Source: Alphaproteobacteria bacterium (lineage in GTDB: Bacteria > Pseudomonadota > Alphaproteobacteria > Rhizobiales > Xanthobacteraceae). Taken from it: a DNA stretch of 64,000 nucleotides. Of this stretch, positions 51,383 through 60,096 are shown piece by piece (positions within the stretch are counted from its first letter, which is position 1; every line of letters begins with the position of its first letter). The position numbers and the translations under genes are program-made. The DNA is taken from NCBI GenBank assembly GCA_005884685.1, contig VBAH01000058.1, positions 62,001-126,000 on the forward strand. The letters are read 5' to 3'. The notes under the pieces were generated by a model. It did no database searches. It was not told the origin of the DNA and saw nothing but the letters and a program-made list of their open reading frames with translations.

Positions 51383-54300
51383 CTACTCCGCCGCGACCGC
51401 CGTCGGCCGCGGGTGCTCCTCGACCTCCTGCAGCTGCGGCTCAAGGCGGCGCTTGAGCACGCGGTCGATGCGGTCGAGATACAGGTAGACGACCGGCGTG
51501 ATGTAGAGCGTGAGCAGCTGCGACACGCACAGGCCGCCGACCACGGCGATGCCGAGCGGTTGGCGCAACTCGGCGCCCGCCCCCGTTCCGAGCGCAATCG
51601 GCAGCGCGCCGAAGATCGCCGCGAAGGTGGTCATCATGATCGGACGGAAGCGCAGCAGGCAGGCCTCGCGGATCGCGGCCTCGGCGCCGAGGCCGACGCG
51701 GCGGCGCTCGAGCGCAAAGTCGATCATCATGATGGCGTTTTTCTTCACGATGCCGACCAGCATCACGATGCCGATCATGGCAATCACCGAAAGTTCCATG
51801 CCGAACGCGATCAGCATGATCAGCGCGCCGACGCCCGCCGAGGGCAGCCCGGAGATGATCGTGATCGGGTGAATGAAACTCTCGTACAGGATGCCGAGCA
51901 CCACGAAGGCGGCGAACACGGCGGCGAGCACCAGGATGCCCTGCCCCTTCAGCGATTCCTGGAATACCTGCGCGTTACCCTGGAAGCCAGTGGTGATGGA
52001 AAGCGGCAGATTCGCGTCGCGCTCCATCTTGCTGATCGAGTCGACCGCCTGCCCGAGCGAGGTGCCGGGATCGAGGTTGAACGAGATCGTCACCGACGGC
52101 TGCTGGCCCTGGTGATTAACTTGCAGCGGCCCGACGCTTGGCACCAGCTTGGTGACCGCGCTCAACGGGATCGACATGCCGTTCGGCGAGCTGGTGCCCA
52201 TGACGCCGCCGCCGGCGGCGGGATTGTTGGCGGTGTTGGCGAGGCTGGTCTTGAGATAGATCTTGGAGAGACCCGTTGTATCGGCCTGGAACTCCGGCTT
52301 CGTCTCCAGGATGATCTGGTAGTCGTTGATCGGCGTATAGATCGTGGCGACCTGACGGTTGCCGAACGCGTTGTAGAGCTCCTGGCGGATCTGATCGACC
52401 GAGATGCCGTAGAACGCCGCCTTCTCGCGATCGATGTCGATCTCGATCTCCGGATTCTTGATGTAGAGATCGCTGTTGACGTCGCGCAGGCCCGCGATGG
52501 TCTTGACGCGCTGGAGCATGTCCTCCGACGCGCGATAGAGCGTATCGGTCTCGCTCGACTGCATCGTGTACTGGAATTCGCCCTTCGAGATGCGCCCGCC
52601 CAGATTGATGTTCTGGATGGCGCGGTAATACACCTGCATGCCGACGACGGAGCCGGTTGCGCGTCGCAGCCGCTGCTGCACGACGCCCATGCTCTCGCGC
52701 TCGCTTTTCGGCTTGAGCACGACGAACATGCGGCCGGTATTGTTGGTCGCGTTCGGCCCACCGACCCCGACGGTGGAGTTGACGTAGTCGACGCCGGGGT
52801 CCTGCCTGACGATCTCGGCAATCGCCTGCTGGCGTTCGCGCATGGCGCGGAACGAGATGTCGGCCGGGCCCTCGACCGTGACCGACAACATCCCGGTGTC
52901 CTCGACCGGGAAGAAGCCTTTCGGGATCACGACGTAGAGGTAGACCGTGCCGACCATGGTGGCGATCGTCACCATCAGGGTGACGAACTTGTGTTTCAGC
53001 ACCTTGTCGAGCGTCCACTCGTAGCCGCGAAGCCATGCATTGAACATGCTCTCGAACACGCGCAGCACGACGTTCTGCTTCTCGCCCTCGTGATGGGTGC
53101 GCAAGACGCGCGCGCACAGCATCGGCGTCAAGGTAAGCGACACGAAGCCGGACACGATGATCGCAACCGCGATGGTGACCGCGAACTCGCGGAACACGCG
53201 CCCGACCATGCCGCCCATCAGCAAGACCGGGATGAACACCGCGATCAGCGAAACGGTGATCGAGATGATGGTGAAGCCGATCTCGCGCGCGCCCTTCAGC
53301 GCTGCCTCGAATGGGCGCATGCCGCCTTCGATGTGGCGCACGATGTTCTCGAGCATGACGATCGCATCGTCGACGACGAAGCCGACCGAGAGCGTCAACG
53401 CCAGCAGCGTCATGTTGTTGATCGAGAAATTGAGCGCGTACATCACCGCGCAGGTCGCGATCAGCGAGATCGGCACCGCGAGCGCCGGGATGATGGTGGC
53501 CGAAACCGTGCGCAGGAACAGGAAGATCACGAGGATGACGAGGCCGATCGCGATCAGCAGCGTTTCCTGCACGTCGTGCACGGACTCGCGGATCGAGACC
53601 GAGCGATCCATCAGCACCTGCATCTGGATCGCGGCGGGGATCTGCGACCGATAGGCCGGGATGCGCTCCTTCACCGAATCGACGACCGCGACCGTGTTGG
53701 CATCGGGTTGCCGCTGGATCGCCAGTACCACCGAGCGATTGCCGTTGAAGTAGCTGGCGATGCGATTGTTCTCAACGCTGTTGATGACGTTGGCGATCTC
53801 ATCCAGCTTGACCGGCGCGCCGTTGCGATAGGCGACGACAACGTTCTTGTAATCGTCCGCCTTGGCGATCGCGGCCGAGGCAGAGAGCGTGATGTCCTGC
53901 CGCTCGCCGGCGATCGTGCCGACCGGGGTATTGGAATTGGCCTTGGTAAGCGCGGTGCGGATGTCTTCCAGGGAGATGTTGCGTGCCGCCGCCTTGACCG
54001 GATCGGCCTGGACGCGCACCGCGAACTTCTGCCCGCCATAAACCAACACCTGCGCCACACCCGGCAGTTGCGAGATCTGCTGCGCGAGCACAGTTTGCCC
54101 GTATTCGTCGACCGTCGACATCGGAAGCGTCGGCGAGTTCAGGCTGACGAACAGGATCGGGAAGTCGCCCGGGTTCACTTTGCGGAAAAACGGCGGGGTC
54201 GTCATTTCGACCGGCAGCCGGCGAGCCGCGACTGTCAGCGCGGTCTGCACGTCGAGCGAAGCGCCGTCGATGTTGCGGTTGAGGTCGAATTGGACGGTGA

Positions 54301-54571
54301 TCGTTGTGATGCCGAGCGACGAAGTCGAGGTCAGCGCGCTGATGCCGGCGATCGTGGAAAGCTGGCGTTCGATCGGCGAGGCGACGGATGCGGCCATCGT
54401 CTCCGGGCTCGCGCCCGGCAGCGTCGCGGTAATTGCAATGGTCGGGAAGTCGACCGCCGGGAGCGCGGAAACCGAGAGAAGCCGATAGGCGAAAGCCCCG
54501 AACACGATCAACGACGCCGTGATAAGCGTCGTCATCACCGGACGGCGGATACACGCCTCTGAAATACCCAT
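51383..54571 (-). CDS. RND efflux permease (MdtB/MdtC-like)
   Basis: A 1062-residue inner-membrane proton-driven pump of the HAE1 family. The start at 54571 (MGISEACIRRPVMTTLI) fits family N-termini; an upstream ATG at 54628 would overlap the adaptor gene. 'LPAVDFPTIAITATLPGASPETMAASVASPIE' and 'GFVVDDAIVMLENIVRHIE' (with the proton-relay Asp pair) match MdtC closely. The two-fold repeat gives 12 helices and large periplasmic loops. It lies 19 bases after the adaptor. Only one permease gene is present, while E. coli uses both MdtB and MdtC. No outer-membrane factor gene is nearby, so a TolC-like protein must come from elsewhere. Confidence 0.94.
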   Translation of the reverse strand: MGISEACIRRPVMTTLITASLIVFGAFAYRLLSVSALPAVDFPTIAITATLPGASPETMAASVASPIERQLSTIAGISALTSTSSLGITTITVQFDLNRNIDGASLDVQTALTVAARRLPVEMTTPPFFRKVNPGDFPILFVSLNSPTLPMSTVDEYGQTVLAQQISQLPGVAQVLVYGGQKFAVRVQADPVKAAARNISLEDIRTALTKANSNTPVGTIAGERQDITLSASAAIAKADDYKNVVVAYRNGAPVKLDEIANVINSVENNRIASYFNGNRSVVLAIQRQPDANTVAVVDSVKERIPAYRSQIPAAIQMQVLMDRSVSIRESVHDVQETLLIAIGLVILVIFLFLRTVSATIIPALAVPISLIATCAVMYALNFSINNMTLLALTLSVGFVVDDAIVMLENIVRHIEGGMRPFEAALKGAREIGFTIISITVSLIAVFIPVLLMGGMVGRVFREFAVTIAVAIIVSGFVSLTLTPMLCARVLRTHHEGEKQNVVLRVFESMFNAWLRGYEWTLDKVLKHKFVTLMVTIATMVGTVYLYVVIPKGFFPVEDTGMLSVTVEGPADISFRAMRERQQAIAEIVRQDPGVDYVNSTVGVGGPNATNNTGRMFVVLKPKSERESMGVVQQRLRRATGSVVGMQVYYRAIQNINLGGRISKGEFQYTMQSSETDTLYRASEDMLQRVKTIAGLRDVNSDLYIKNPEIEIDIDREKAAFYGISVDQIRQELYNAFGNRQVATIYTPINDYQIILETKPEFQADTTGLSKIYLKTSLANTANNPAAGGGVMGTSSPNGMSIPLSAVTKLVPSVGPLQVNHQGQQPSVTISFNLDPGTSLGQAVDSISKMERDANLPLSITTGFQGNAQVFQESLKGQGILVLAAVFAAFVVLGILYESFIHPITIISGLPSAGVGALIMLIAFGMELSVIAMIGIVMLVGIVKKNAIMMIDFALERRRVGLGAEAAIREACLLRFRPIMMTTFAAIFGALPIALGTGAGAELRQPLGIAVVGGLCVSQLLTLYITPVVYLYLDRIDRVLKRRLEPQLQEVEEHPRPTAVAAE

Positions 54572-54590
54572 GCCGGCTGCTTGCCTCTCG

Positions 54591-55736
54591 TCAGCTGCTC
54601 GCTTTTTTGCCTTCGCGGATCGCGACACGGGCTCCGTTGGTCAGCTGCAGGTGGCCGTCGATCACCACGACGTCTCCGTCAGCGACGCCACTCTCGAGCA
54701 CGGTGACGCTCCCCAACGTGCGGGCGACCTTGACCGGGCGCAGTTCGGCGGTTTCGTTCTTGATGACGTAAACGTAGTTGCCGGACTGGCTCACCTGCAC
54801 GGCCGCCGAAGGCACCGTCACCGCGTCTTCATTGCGCAGATTGAGATAGGTCTGCACCAGTGTTCCCGGCCACAGCAGCTCGGTCTCGTTTGGCATCGTG
54901 GCGCGTACGTTGACCATCCCGGTGCCGGGGTCGACCGTGTTCTCGATCATCGCGATGCGCCCGACCGCGCGCTTGCTCTCACCCGGGATGACCGCCTCGA
55001 CGGACGGCGCGCCCTCGGCGATCGCCTCGCGCAGCGCCGGCAGCGATATCTGCGGCATCGGAAACGTCACATAAACCGGCGCGGTCTGGATGATGGTCGC
55101 GATCGGCGTCAGATCCGCCGAGCGCACGTAGTTGCCCACTTTGACCGAAGCGGCACTGATGCGCCCACTGATCGGCGCGGTGATCTGGCAATAGCTGAGC
55201 TGAACCTGCAGGTTCTTCAGCATTGCCTCATCGGCCTTGAGCGCCGCGGCGTAGACGGCGGCCTGTGTTTTTGCGTTGTCGAGATTGGTGACCGGGGTGG
55301 CGCTTTTGGCGACCAGTTCGGTGTAACGCTTAAGGTCGCGCTCGGCACCTTCGAGCTGCGCCCGGTCGCGCGCAATGTTGCCCTCGGCCTGGAGGATCTG
55401 GGCTTCGAGGGTGCGGCTATCGAGCGTGATCAGCAGTTCGCCCTGTTTGACGCGAGCGCCATCGGCGAAATGAACCGCGGTGATCTCGGTATCGATGCGG
55501 CTCTTGATCGCAACACTGGCAATCGGCGTCACGGTGCCGAGTGCCTCGATCTGCACCGGCGTCGACTTTCTCACGGCGGTAGCAACCTCGACCGCGACGG
55601 GACGCGGCGCAGGGCGGTTTTGCGGCGCCTGCGCGACTGCGCCGAAGGGCGCCCAGCCGTAGCGCGACGCCGCCATGTATCCGCCGGCAGCCAGCACGAG
55701 CAGGACGCCAATGACCAGTATGCGTTGCTTGCTCAC
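54591..55736 (-). CDS. RND efflux periplasmic adaptor (MdtA-like)
   Basis: A 381-residue membrane-fusion protein. The N-terminal helix 'ILVIGVLLVLAAGGYMAA' anchors or exports it. The lipoyl-like halves are 'GTVTPIASVAIKSRIDTEITAVHFADGARVKQGELL' and 'CQITAPISGRISAASVKVGNYV'. A coiled-coil hairpin lies between ('AEGNIARDRAQLEGAERDLKRYTELV'), and beta-barrel and membrane-proximal domains follow. The start is a GTG at 55736 with weak ribosome-binding sequence. It pairs with the downstream permease. No local regulator is encoded. Confidence 0.92.
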   Translation of the reverse strand: MSKQRILVIGVLLVLAAGGYMAASRYGWAPFGAVAQAPQNRPAPRPVAVEVATAVRKSTPVQIEALGTVTPIASVAIKSRIDTEITAVHFADGARVKQGELLITLDSRTLEAQILQAEGNIARDRAQLEGAERDLKRYTELVAKSATPVTNLDNAKTQAAVYAAALKADEAMLKNLQVQLSYCQITAPISGRISAASVKVGNYVRSADLTPIATIIQTAPVYVTFPMPQISLPALREAIAEGAPSVEAVIPGESKRAVGRIAMIENTVDPGTGMVNVRATMPNETELLWPGTLVQTYLNLRNEDAVTVPSAAVQVSQSGNYVYVIKNETAELRPVKVARTLGSVTVLESGVADGDVVVIDGHLQLTNGARVAIREGKKASS

Positions 55737-55965
55737 AATATTCGCGACCAGGCCAATTGAGGCGCCCTGATCTCCCTCCTGCTCGATTCGGGCCGCTGGG
55801 ATTGCCGGCGGTTTCGGAACCTTATACGAAATATCCGACGGGCGTTGCTATCATATTTGTCACCTTGGCTCACCCTTAACGCGGGGCGGACCCGCCTTTC
55901 GGCTCTTTCTGCAGCGCATAATATTCGGCAAAGTGAGCCCACTTCTCCCGCCGGTTTCCCATCCC

Positions 55966-56751
55966 ATGCGCATTGCCACCTGGAACGTGAACTCCATCAA
56001 GCAGCGGACTGACAATCTCACCGCCTGGCTCAAGGAGCGGCAGCCGGACATCGTCTGCCTGCAGGAAACCAAGTGCCAGGACGACAATTTTCCGCGCGAG
56101 CCGTTCGAAGCGCTCGGCTATAACATCGCCGTCCACGGCCAAAAGACCTTCAATGGCGTGGCCATCTTCTCGAAGCTGCCGTTCGACGAGGTGACGCCGA
56201 GGCTGCCCGGGGATGCGGAGGACGACCACGCCCGCTTCATCGAAGCGGTGGTTTCGACCCCTGGCGGGGCGTTGCGGGTGGCGTCCATCTATCTGCCCAA
56301 TGGGAATCCGCCGAGCACTGACAAATACCAGTATAAACTCAGATGGATGGATCGTCTTCTTCAATACTCACACGAGCGCTTGAAGCTGGAGGAGCCGCTG
56401 ATCCTTTGCGGGGATTACAACGTCATTCCGGCCGAGCTCGACGTGCACAATCCGGAAGCTTGGACCACCGATGCCCTGTTCCTGCCGGAAACGCGCGCCC
56501 GGTTTCGGGCGCTGACAAACCTCGGGTTCACGGATGCCATCCGGGCCACCACTGACGCCGACGGCCTCTACAGCTTCTGGGACTATCAGGCCGGCGCGTG
56601 GCAGAAGAACAACGGCATTCGCATCGACCATCTCCTGCTCTCGCCGCAGGCCGCTGACCGCCTGGATTCTGCAGGCATCGACAAGCACGTGCGGGCCTGG
56701 GACAAGCCGTCCGATCACGTGCCGGTCTGGGTCGAGCTGAACGCAGGATAG
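55966..56751 (+). CDS. xthA: Exodeoxyribonuclease III
   Basis: A 261-residue AP endonuclease/3'-5' exonuclease of base-excision repair. 'MRIATWNVNSIKQR' holds Asn7, 'VCLQETKCQD' the metal-binding Glu34, and 'LILCGDYNVIPAELDV' the Asp/Asn pair. 'RIDHLLLSP' and the terminal 'PSDHVPVWVEL' give the catalytic His. Start ATG 55966 is fixed by the family N-terminus; an upstream GTG adds 11 residues. It diverges from the efflux adaptor and is convergent with the ExoR-like gene. Confidence 0.95.
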   Translation: MRIATWNVNSIKQRTDNLTAWLKERQPDIVCLQETKCQDDNFPREPFEALGYNIAVHGQKTFNGVAIFSKLPFDEVTPRLPGDAEDDHARFIEAVVSTPGGALRVASIYLPNGNPPSTDKYQYKLRWMDRLLQYSHERLKLEEPLILCGDYNVIPAELDVHNPEAWTTDALFLPETRARFRALTNLGFTDAIRATTDADGLYSFWDYQAGAWQKNNGIRIDHLLLSPQAADRLDSAGIDKHVRAWDKPSDHVPVWVELNAG

Positions 56752-56764
56752 CGCTTCGGCCGGG

Positions 56765-57826
56765 CTAATCCCGCTTGCCGTTCATCCAGCGCATCAGGAA
56801 GTCCGCGGCCAGAGCGCGCTCATCATCGGTCGCCTGCTTTACGGCCGCATCATAGAGCTCGGAAATCCAGGTCTCCGACGGGCCGGCATTGGAGCGCGCC
56901 AGCGTCAGCCACATCAGCCCGCGCGCGGGCTGGCGCGGCACCCCGGTTTCGCCCGCAAACAGCATGCGGCCGAGCACGGCTTGGGCCTGATACTGTCCCT
57001 TGTTGGCGGCCGAATGCAGCCAGCGCGCGGCCTGGCGCGGGTCCTTGAACGGGCTGTGCGGATCGAGCATCAGCCGCCCCAGATGATACTGCGCATCCGG
57101 GTCGGCAAAGTAGGACGCCGCATAAGCATACATGTGACGCGCGCGGCCGAGGTCGATCCTGACATCGGAATTCGCAATGCCGCTGCGGTAATAGTGGCCG
57201 AGCGCGACGAAGGCGTTTGCCACATAGCGCGATTGCGGCGTGCCGGGATTGTCGTCCGCGTGCGCGTCCGCAATGCCGCTGAAATATTCGAAGGCGCGCA
57301 GATCGGATCGTTCCACGCCGTCCCCTTCGGCATACATGCGGCCGAGCTTCCATTGCGCCGCGATGAGCCCCTGTTCGGCGGCGTATTCGAGCGAGACCAA
57401 CGCCTTTTCCTTTTGCCCGTCGCGCAGCGCGCGGGCGCCGGAACGGAACGCCTCGAATGGCGTGATCGGAGCAGCCGGCGCGGCAAATGCGGTCGGCGGC
57501 GGCACCGGCCCCTGGATGGACGGAGCGGCAGGTGTCGCAAGGGAGGGAACCGGTGCGGTCGGGCGCGGCAGCAATACGGCGCCCGGTACGGTAGCAGCGG
57601 CCGGTGTCAGGCCACCCGTGCGCGGGATCGAACCGGGCGGACGCGGGACATCGGCGGCACGGCTGCTCGCGGACGCCGGCGCCATTCCGAGCGGCACCGG
57701 GGCGGGCGTTGCGGGCGTCATCACTTCGGCGGACGGGCGCGCCGTGCCCTCAAATCCGAATGCCGGCGTCAGCCCGAACGAGAGGCCGAGCGCCGCCAGC
57801 ATGAGGATTCGGTTAGGCGTCCGCAT
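56765..57826 (-). CDS. ExoR-like Sel1-repeat periplasmic protein
   Basis: A 353-residue exported protein. The leader '[20 protein letters not shown]' follows the ATG at 57826; a long Pro/Ala-rich segment (about residues 30-140) precedes the repeats. '[36 protein letters not shown]' is very like Sinorhizobium ExoR. So are '[34 protein letters not shown]' and '[31 protein letters not shown]'. ExoR is the periplasmic inhibitor of the ExoS-ChvI system that controls exopolysaccharide and motility. The Pro/Ala extension is longer than in ExoR. It overlaps the end of ilvD by 14 bases. exoS/chvI are not in the window. Confidence 0.85.
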   Translation of the reverse strand: MRTPNRILMLAALGLSFGLTPAFGFEGTARPSAEVMTPATPAPVPLGMAPASASSRAADVPRPPGSIPRTGGLTPAAATVPGAVLLPRPTAPVPSLATPAAPSIQGPVPPPTAFAAPAAPITPFEAFRSGARALRDGQKEKALVSLEYAAEQGLIAAQWKLGRMYAEGDGVERSDLRAFEYFSGIADAHADDNPGTPQSRYVANAFVALGHYYRSGIANSDVRIDLGRARHMYAYAASYFADPDAQYHLGRLMLDPHSPFKDPRQAARWLHSAANKGQYQAQAVLGRMLFAGETGVPRQPARGLMWLTLARSNAGPSETWISELYDAAVKQATDDERALAADFLMRWMNGKRD

Positions 57827-59537
57827 AGCACTGTGTCTCGGCGGCGCCGCCCGGATGCGTGACCGCGCCTTTGACGGCGGGCCCCACCTGCTGGGCGTAT
57901 TTCCAGATATAGCCGGAGCCGAATTCGGACGGCCGCGGCTTCCAGCTTTTCTTGCGCTCCGCCAGCTCGGCGTCGGAAAGCGCGACGTCGATTGTGCCGT
58001 TGACGGCATCGATGGTGATCATGTCGCCGTCGCGCAGCAGCGCGATCGGGCCGCCGACCGCAGCCTCCGGCCCAACATGGCCGATGCAGAAGCCGCGAGT
58101 CGCGCCGGAAAAGCGCCCGTCCGTGATGAGTGCGACCTTGCCGCCGGCGCCCTGGCCGGTCAATGCCGCGGTTGTGGAGAGCATTTCCCGCATGCCGGGG
58201 CCGCCCTTCGGTCCCTCATAGCGGATGACGAACACGTCGCCTTCCTTGTAGGCGCGCGTCTTGACCGCCGCGAAGCAGGCTTCCTCGCCATCAAAGCAGC
58301 GCGCGGGGCCGGTGAACTTGAGCGTGGAAAGGCCAGCGACCTTCACGATGGCGCCGTCCGGAGCAAGATTCCCTTTGAGTCCAACGACGCCGCCGGTCGC
58401 CGTGATCGGCTTGTCGGCGGGACGCACAACGTCCTGGTCGGGATTCCACTTCACGCTTTTCATGTTCTCGGCGATCGTACGCCCCGTGACGGTGATGCAG
58501 TCGCCATGCAGGAAGCCGTGGTCGAGCAGCGTCTTCATCAGGAGCGGTATGCCGCCTACTTCGAACATGTCTTTGGCGACATAACGGCCGCCCGGCTTCA
58601 AATCCGCGACATACGGTGTCTTTTTGAAGACCTCCGCCACGTCGAACAGCGTGAACTCGATCCCGCATTCATGCGCGATCGCCGGCAGATGCAGCGCGGC
58701 ATTGGTCGAGCCGCCCGACGCCGCCACCACCGCCGCCGCGTTCTCCAGCGCCCTGCGGGTGACGATGTCACGCGGGCGCAGATTGAGCTTGACCAGATCC
58801 ATGATCTGCTCGCCCGCAGCCATGCAGAACCGGTCGCGGATCTCGTAGGGCGCCGGCGCGCCGGCCGAATAGGGCAGCGCGAGGCCGATCGCCTCGGACA
58901 CGGTAGCCATCGTATTGGCGGTGAATTGTGCGCCGCAGGCCCCGGCCGAGGGGCAGGCGACCTGCTCCAGTTCGTCGAGATCGGCGTCCGACATGGCGCC
59001 CACCGAATGCTTGCCGACCGCCTCGAACATGTCCTGCACGGTCACGATCTGGCCGCGGAACTTGCCGGGCAGAATCGAGCCGCCATAGATGAAAATGGAC
59101 GGCACGTTGAGGCGGCACATCGCCATCATCATGCCCGGCAGCGACTTGTCGCAGCCGGCGAGGCCGACCAGCGCGTCATAGCCGTGACCGCGCATGGTCA
59201 GCTCGACCGAGTCGGCGATGACTTCGCGCGAGGGCAGCGAGGCCTTCATGCCGCCGTGGCCCATGGCGATGCCGTCGGTGACCGTGATGGTGCAGAATTC
59301 GCGCGGGGTACCCGCGGCGGACGCAACGCCTTTTTTCACCGCCTGCGCCTGTCGCATCAGCGCGATGTTGCACGGCGCCGCCTCGTTCCAGCAGGTCGCG
59401 ACGCCGACGAACGGCTGATGGATCTGCTCGGTGGTCAGACCCATCGCGTAATAATATGAGCGGTGCGGTGCCCGTTCGGGGCCTTCCGTCACATGCCGGC
59501 TCGGAAGCCGTCCCTTGATGCTGGTCTTGGCGTCCAT
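57813..59537 (-). CDS. ilvD: Dihydroxy-acid dehydratase IlvD
   Basis: A 574-residue Fe-S dehydratase of branched-chain amino acid synthesis. Cluster cysteines are expected among Cys56 ('[13 protein letters not shown]'), Cys129 ('[10 protein letters not shown]') and Cys201 ('[14 protein letters not shown]'). The start at 59537 ([19 protein letters not shown]) has AAGGTC upstream; the longer frame adds ten unlikely residues. It makes 2-oxo acids for Val, Leu and Ile. It is first in a two-gene unit with the ExoR-like gene. Confidence 0.95.
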   Translation of the reverse strand: MDAKTSIKGRLPSRHVTEGPERAPHRSYYYAMGLTTEQIHQPFVGVATCWNEAAPCNIALMRQAQAVKKGVASAAGTPREFCTITVTDGIAMGHGGMKASLPSREVIADSVELTMRGHGYDALVGLAGCDKSLPGMMMAMCRLNVPSIFIYGGSILPGKFRGQIVTVQDMFEAVGKHSVGAMSDADLDELEQVACPSAGACGAQFTANTMATVSEAIGLALPYSAGAPAPYEIRDRFCMAAGEQIMDLVKLNLRPRDIVTRRALENAAAVVAASGGSTNAALHLPAIAHECGIEFTLFDVAEVFKKTPYVADLKPGGRYVAKDMFEVGGIPLLMKTLLDHGFLHGDCITVTGRTIAENMKSVKWNPDQDVVRPADKPITATGGVVGLKGNLAPDGAIVKVAGLSTLKFTGPARCFDGEEACFAAVKTRAYKEGDVFVIRYEGPKGGPGMREMLSTTAALTGQGAGGKVALITDGRFSGATRGFCIGHVGPEAAVGGPIALLRDGDMITIDAVNGTIDVALSDAELAERKKSWKPRPSEFGSGYIWKYAQQVGPAVKGAVTHPGGAAETQCYADA

Positions 59538-60096
59538 CGACCTTGCGGGCCCCCCGGCCCTCAACACTCAGACTACGCGCGGCCGCGAGCTTGCGTTGCC
59601 CCGGCGCAACACGGCTTTTGACCGTGAACGCCCTCGGCGGCTTGGCTTGCCGACCTGTTTTGTGGAGTTGTATGGCCAAATCGCGGCGCGGCGGGCCGGC
59701 TGGCCGGCGGATCGCAAATTCATGTTAATATGTTGCAGGAGAGACACAGGCGCGCGGCCCAATCGCAACATCCAAATGAGAGAAGGCGGCCATCGGGCCC
59801 ACCCTCGACCTGCATTGACGTCGGTGTGGCTGCTCAGAACCCGGACGTATAACGACCGCAGCCCTCGTCGGTGAAGCACCCGCTCGGCAACTGTGCTCGG
59901 AACCGCCGACCCGCCCGGCCGCATCGAGGGAGGCGCCCTCGCATTGGCCATCTCGGTCCGAGTGGAATGTGCGCTCGTGGCGGGTCGCCGCCGAGGCCGG
60001 AACGATCGCGCTGGCGGAGATCACGCCGCCAACGCGGTGATGGCGAAACGCGGCACACAGCCGAGTCTGGCGAAGCGCAGTGCGCTCGCGCTCAGC
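59538..60096. other. Gene-free stretch upstream of ilvD and downstream of the Cys-rich gene
   Basis: About 560 bases without a supportable gene on either strand. The short frames have no family resemblance and no ribosome-binding site. It should contain the ilvD promoter. An AT-rich patch is at about 59715-59735 (aaattcatgttaatatgttg). A string near 59868-59905 recalls part of a cobalamin riboswitch but lacks the remaining conserved parts. Confidence 0.45.

Noticed and set aside
51374-54562. A 1062-codon open frame on the plus strand
   Set aside because: It lies exactly opposite the RND permease gene. Its Arg/His/Asp-rich, low-complexity product is the usual antisense shadow in high-GC DNA.
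59868-59905. Sequence recalling part of a cobalamin riboswitch (ggtgaagc...ggcaactgtgct)
   Set aside because: The other conserved blocks of the aptamer are missing and no cobalamin-related gene follows on either strand.
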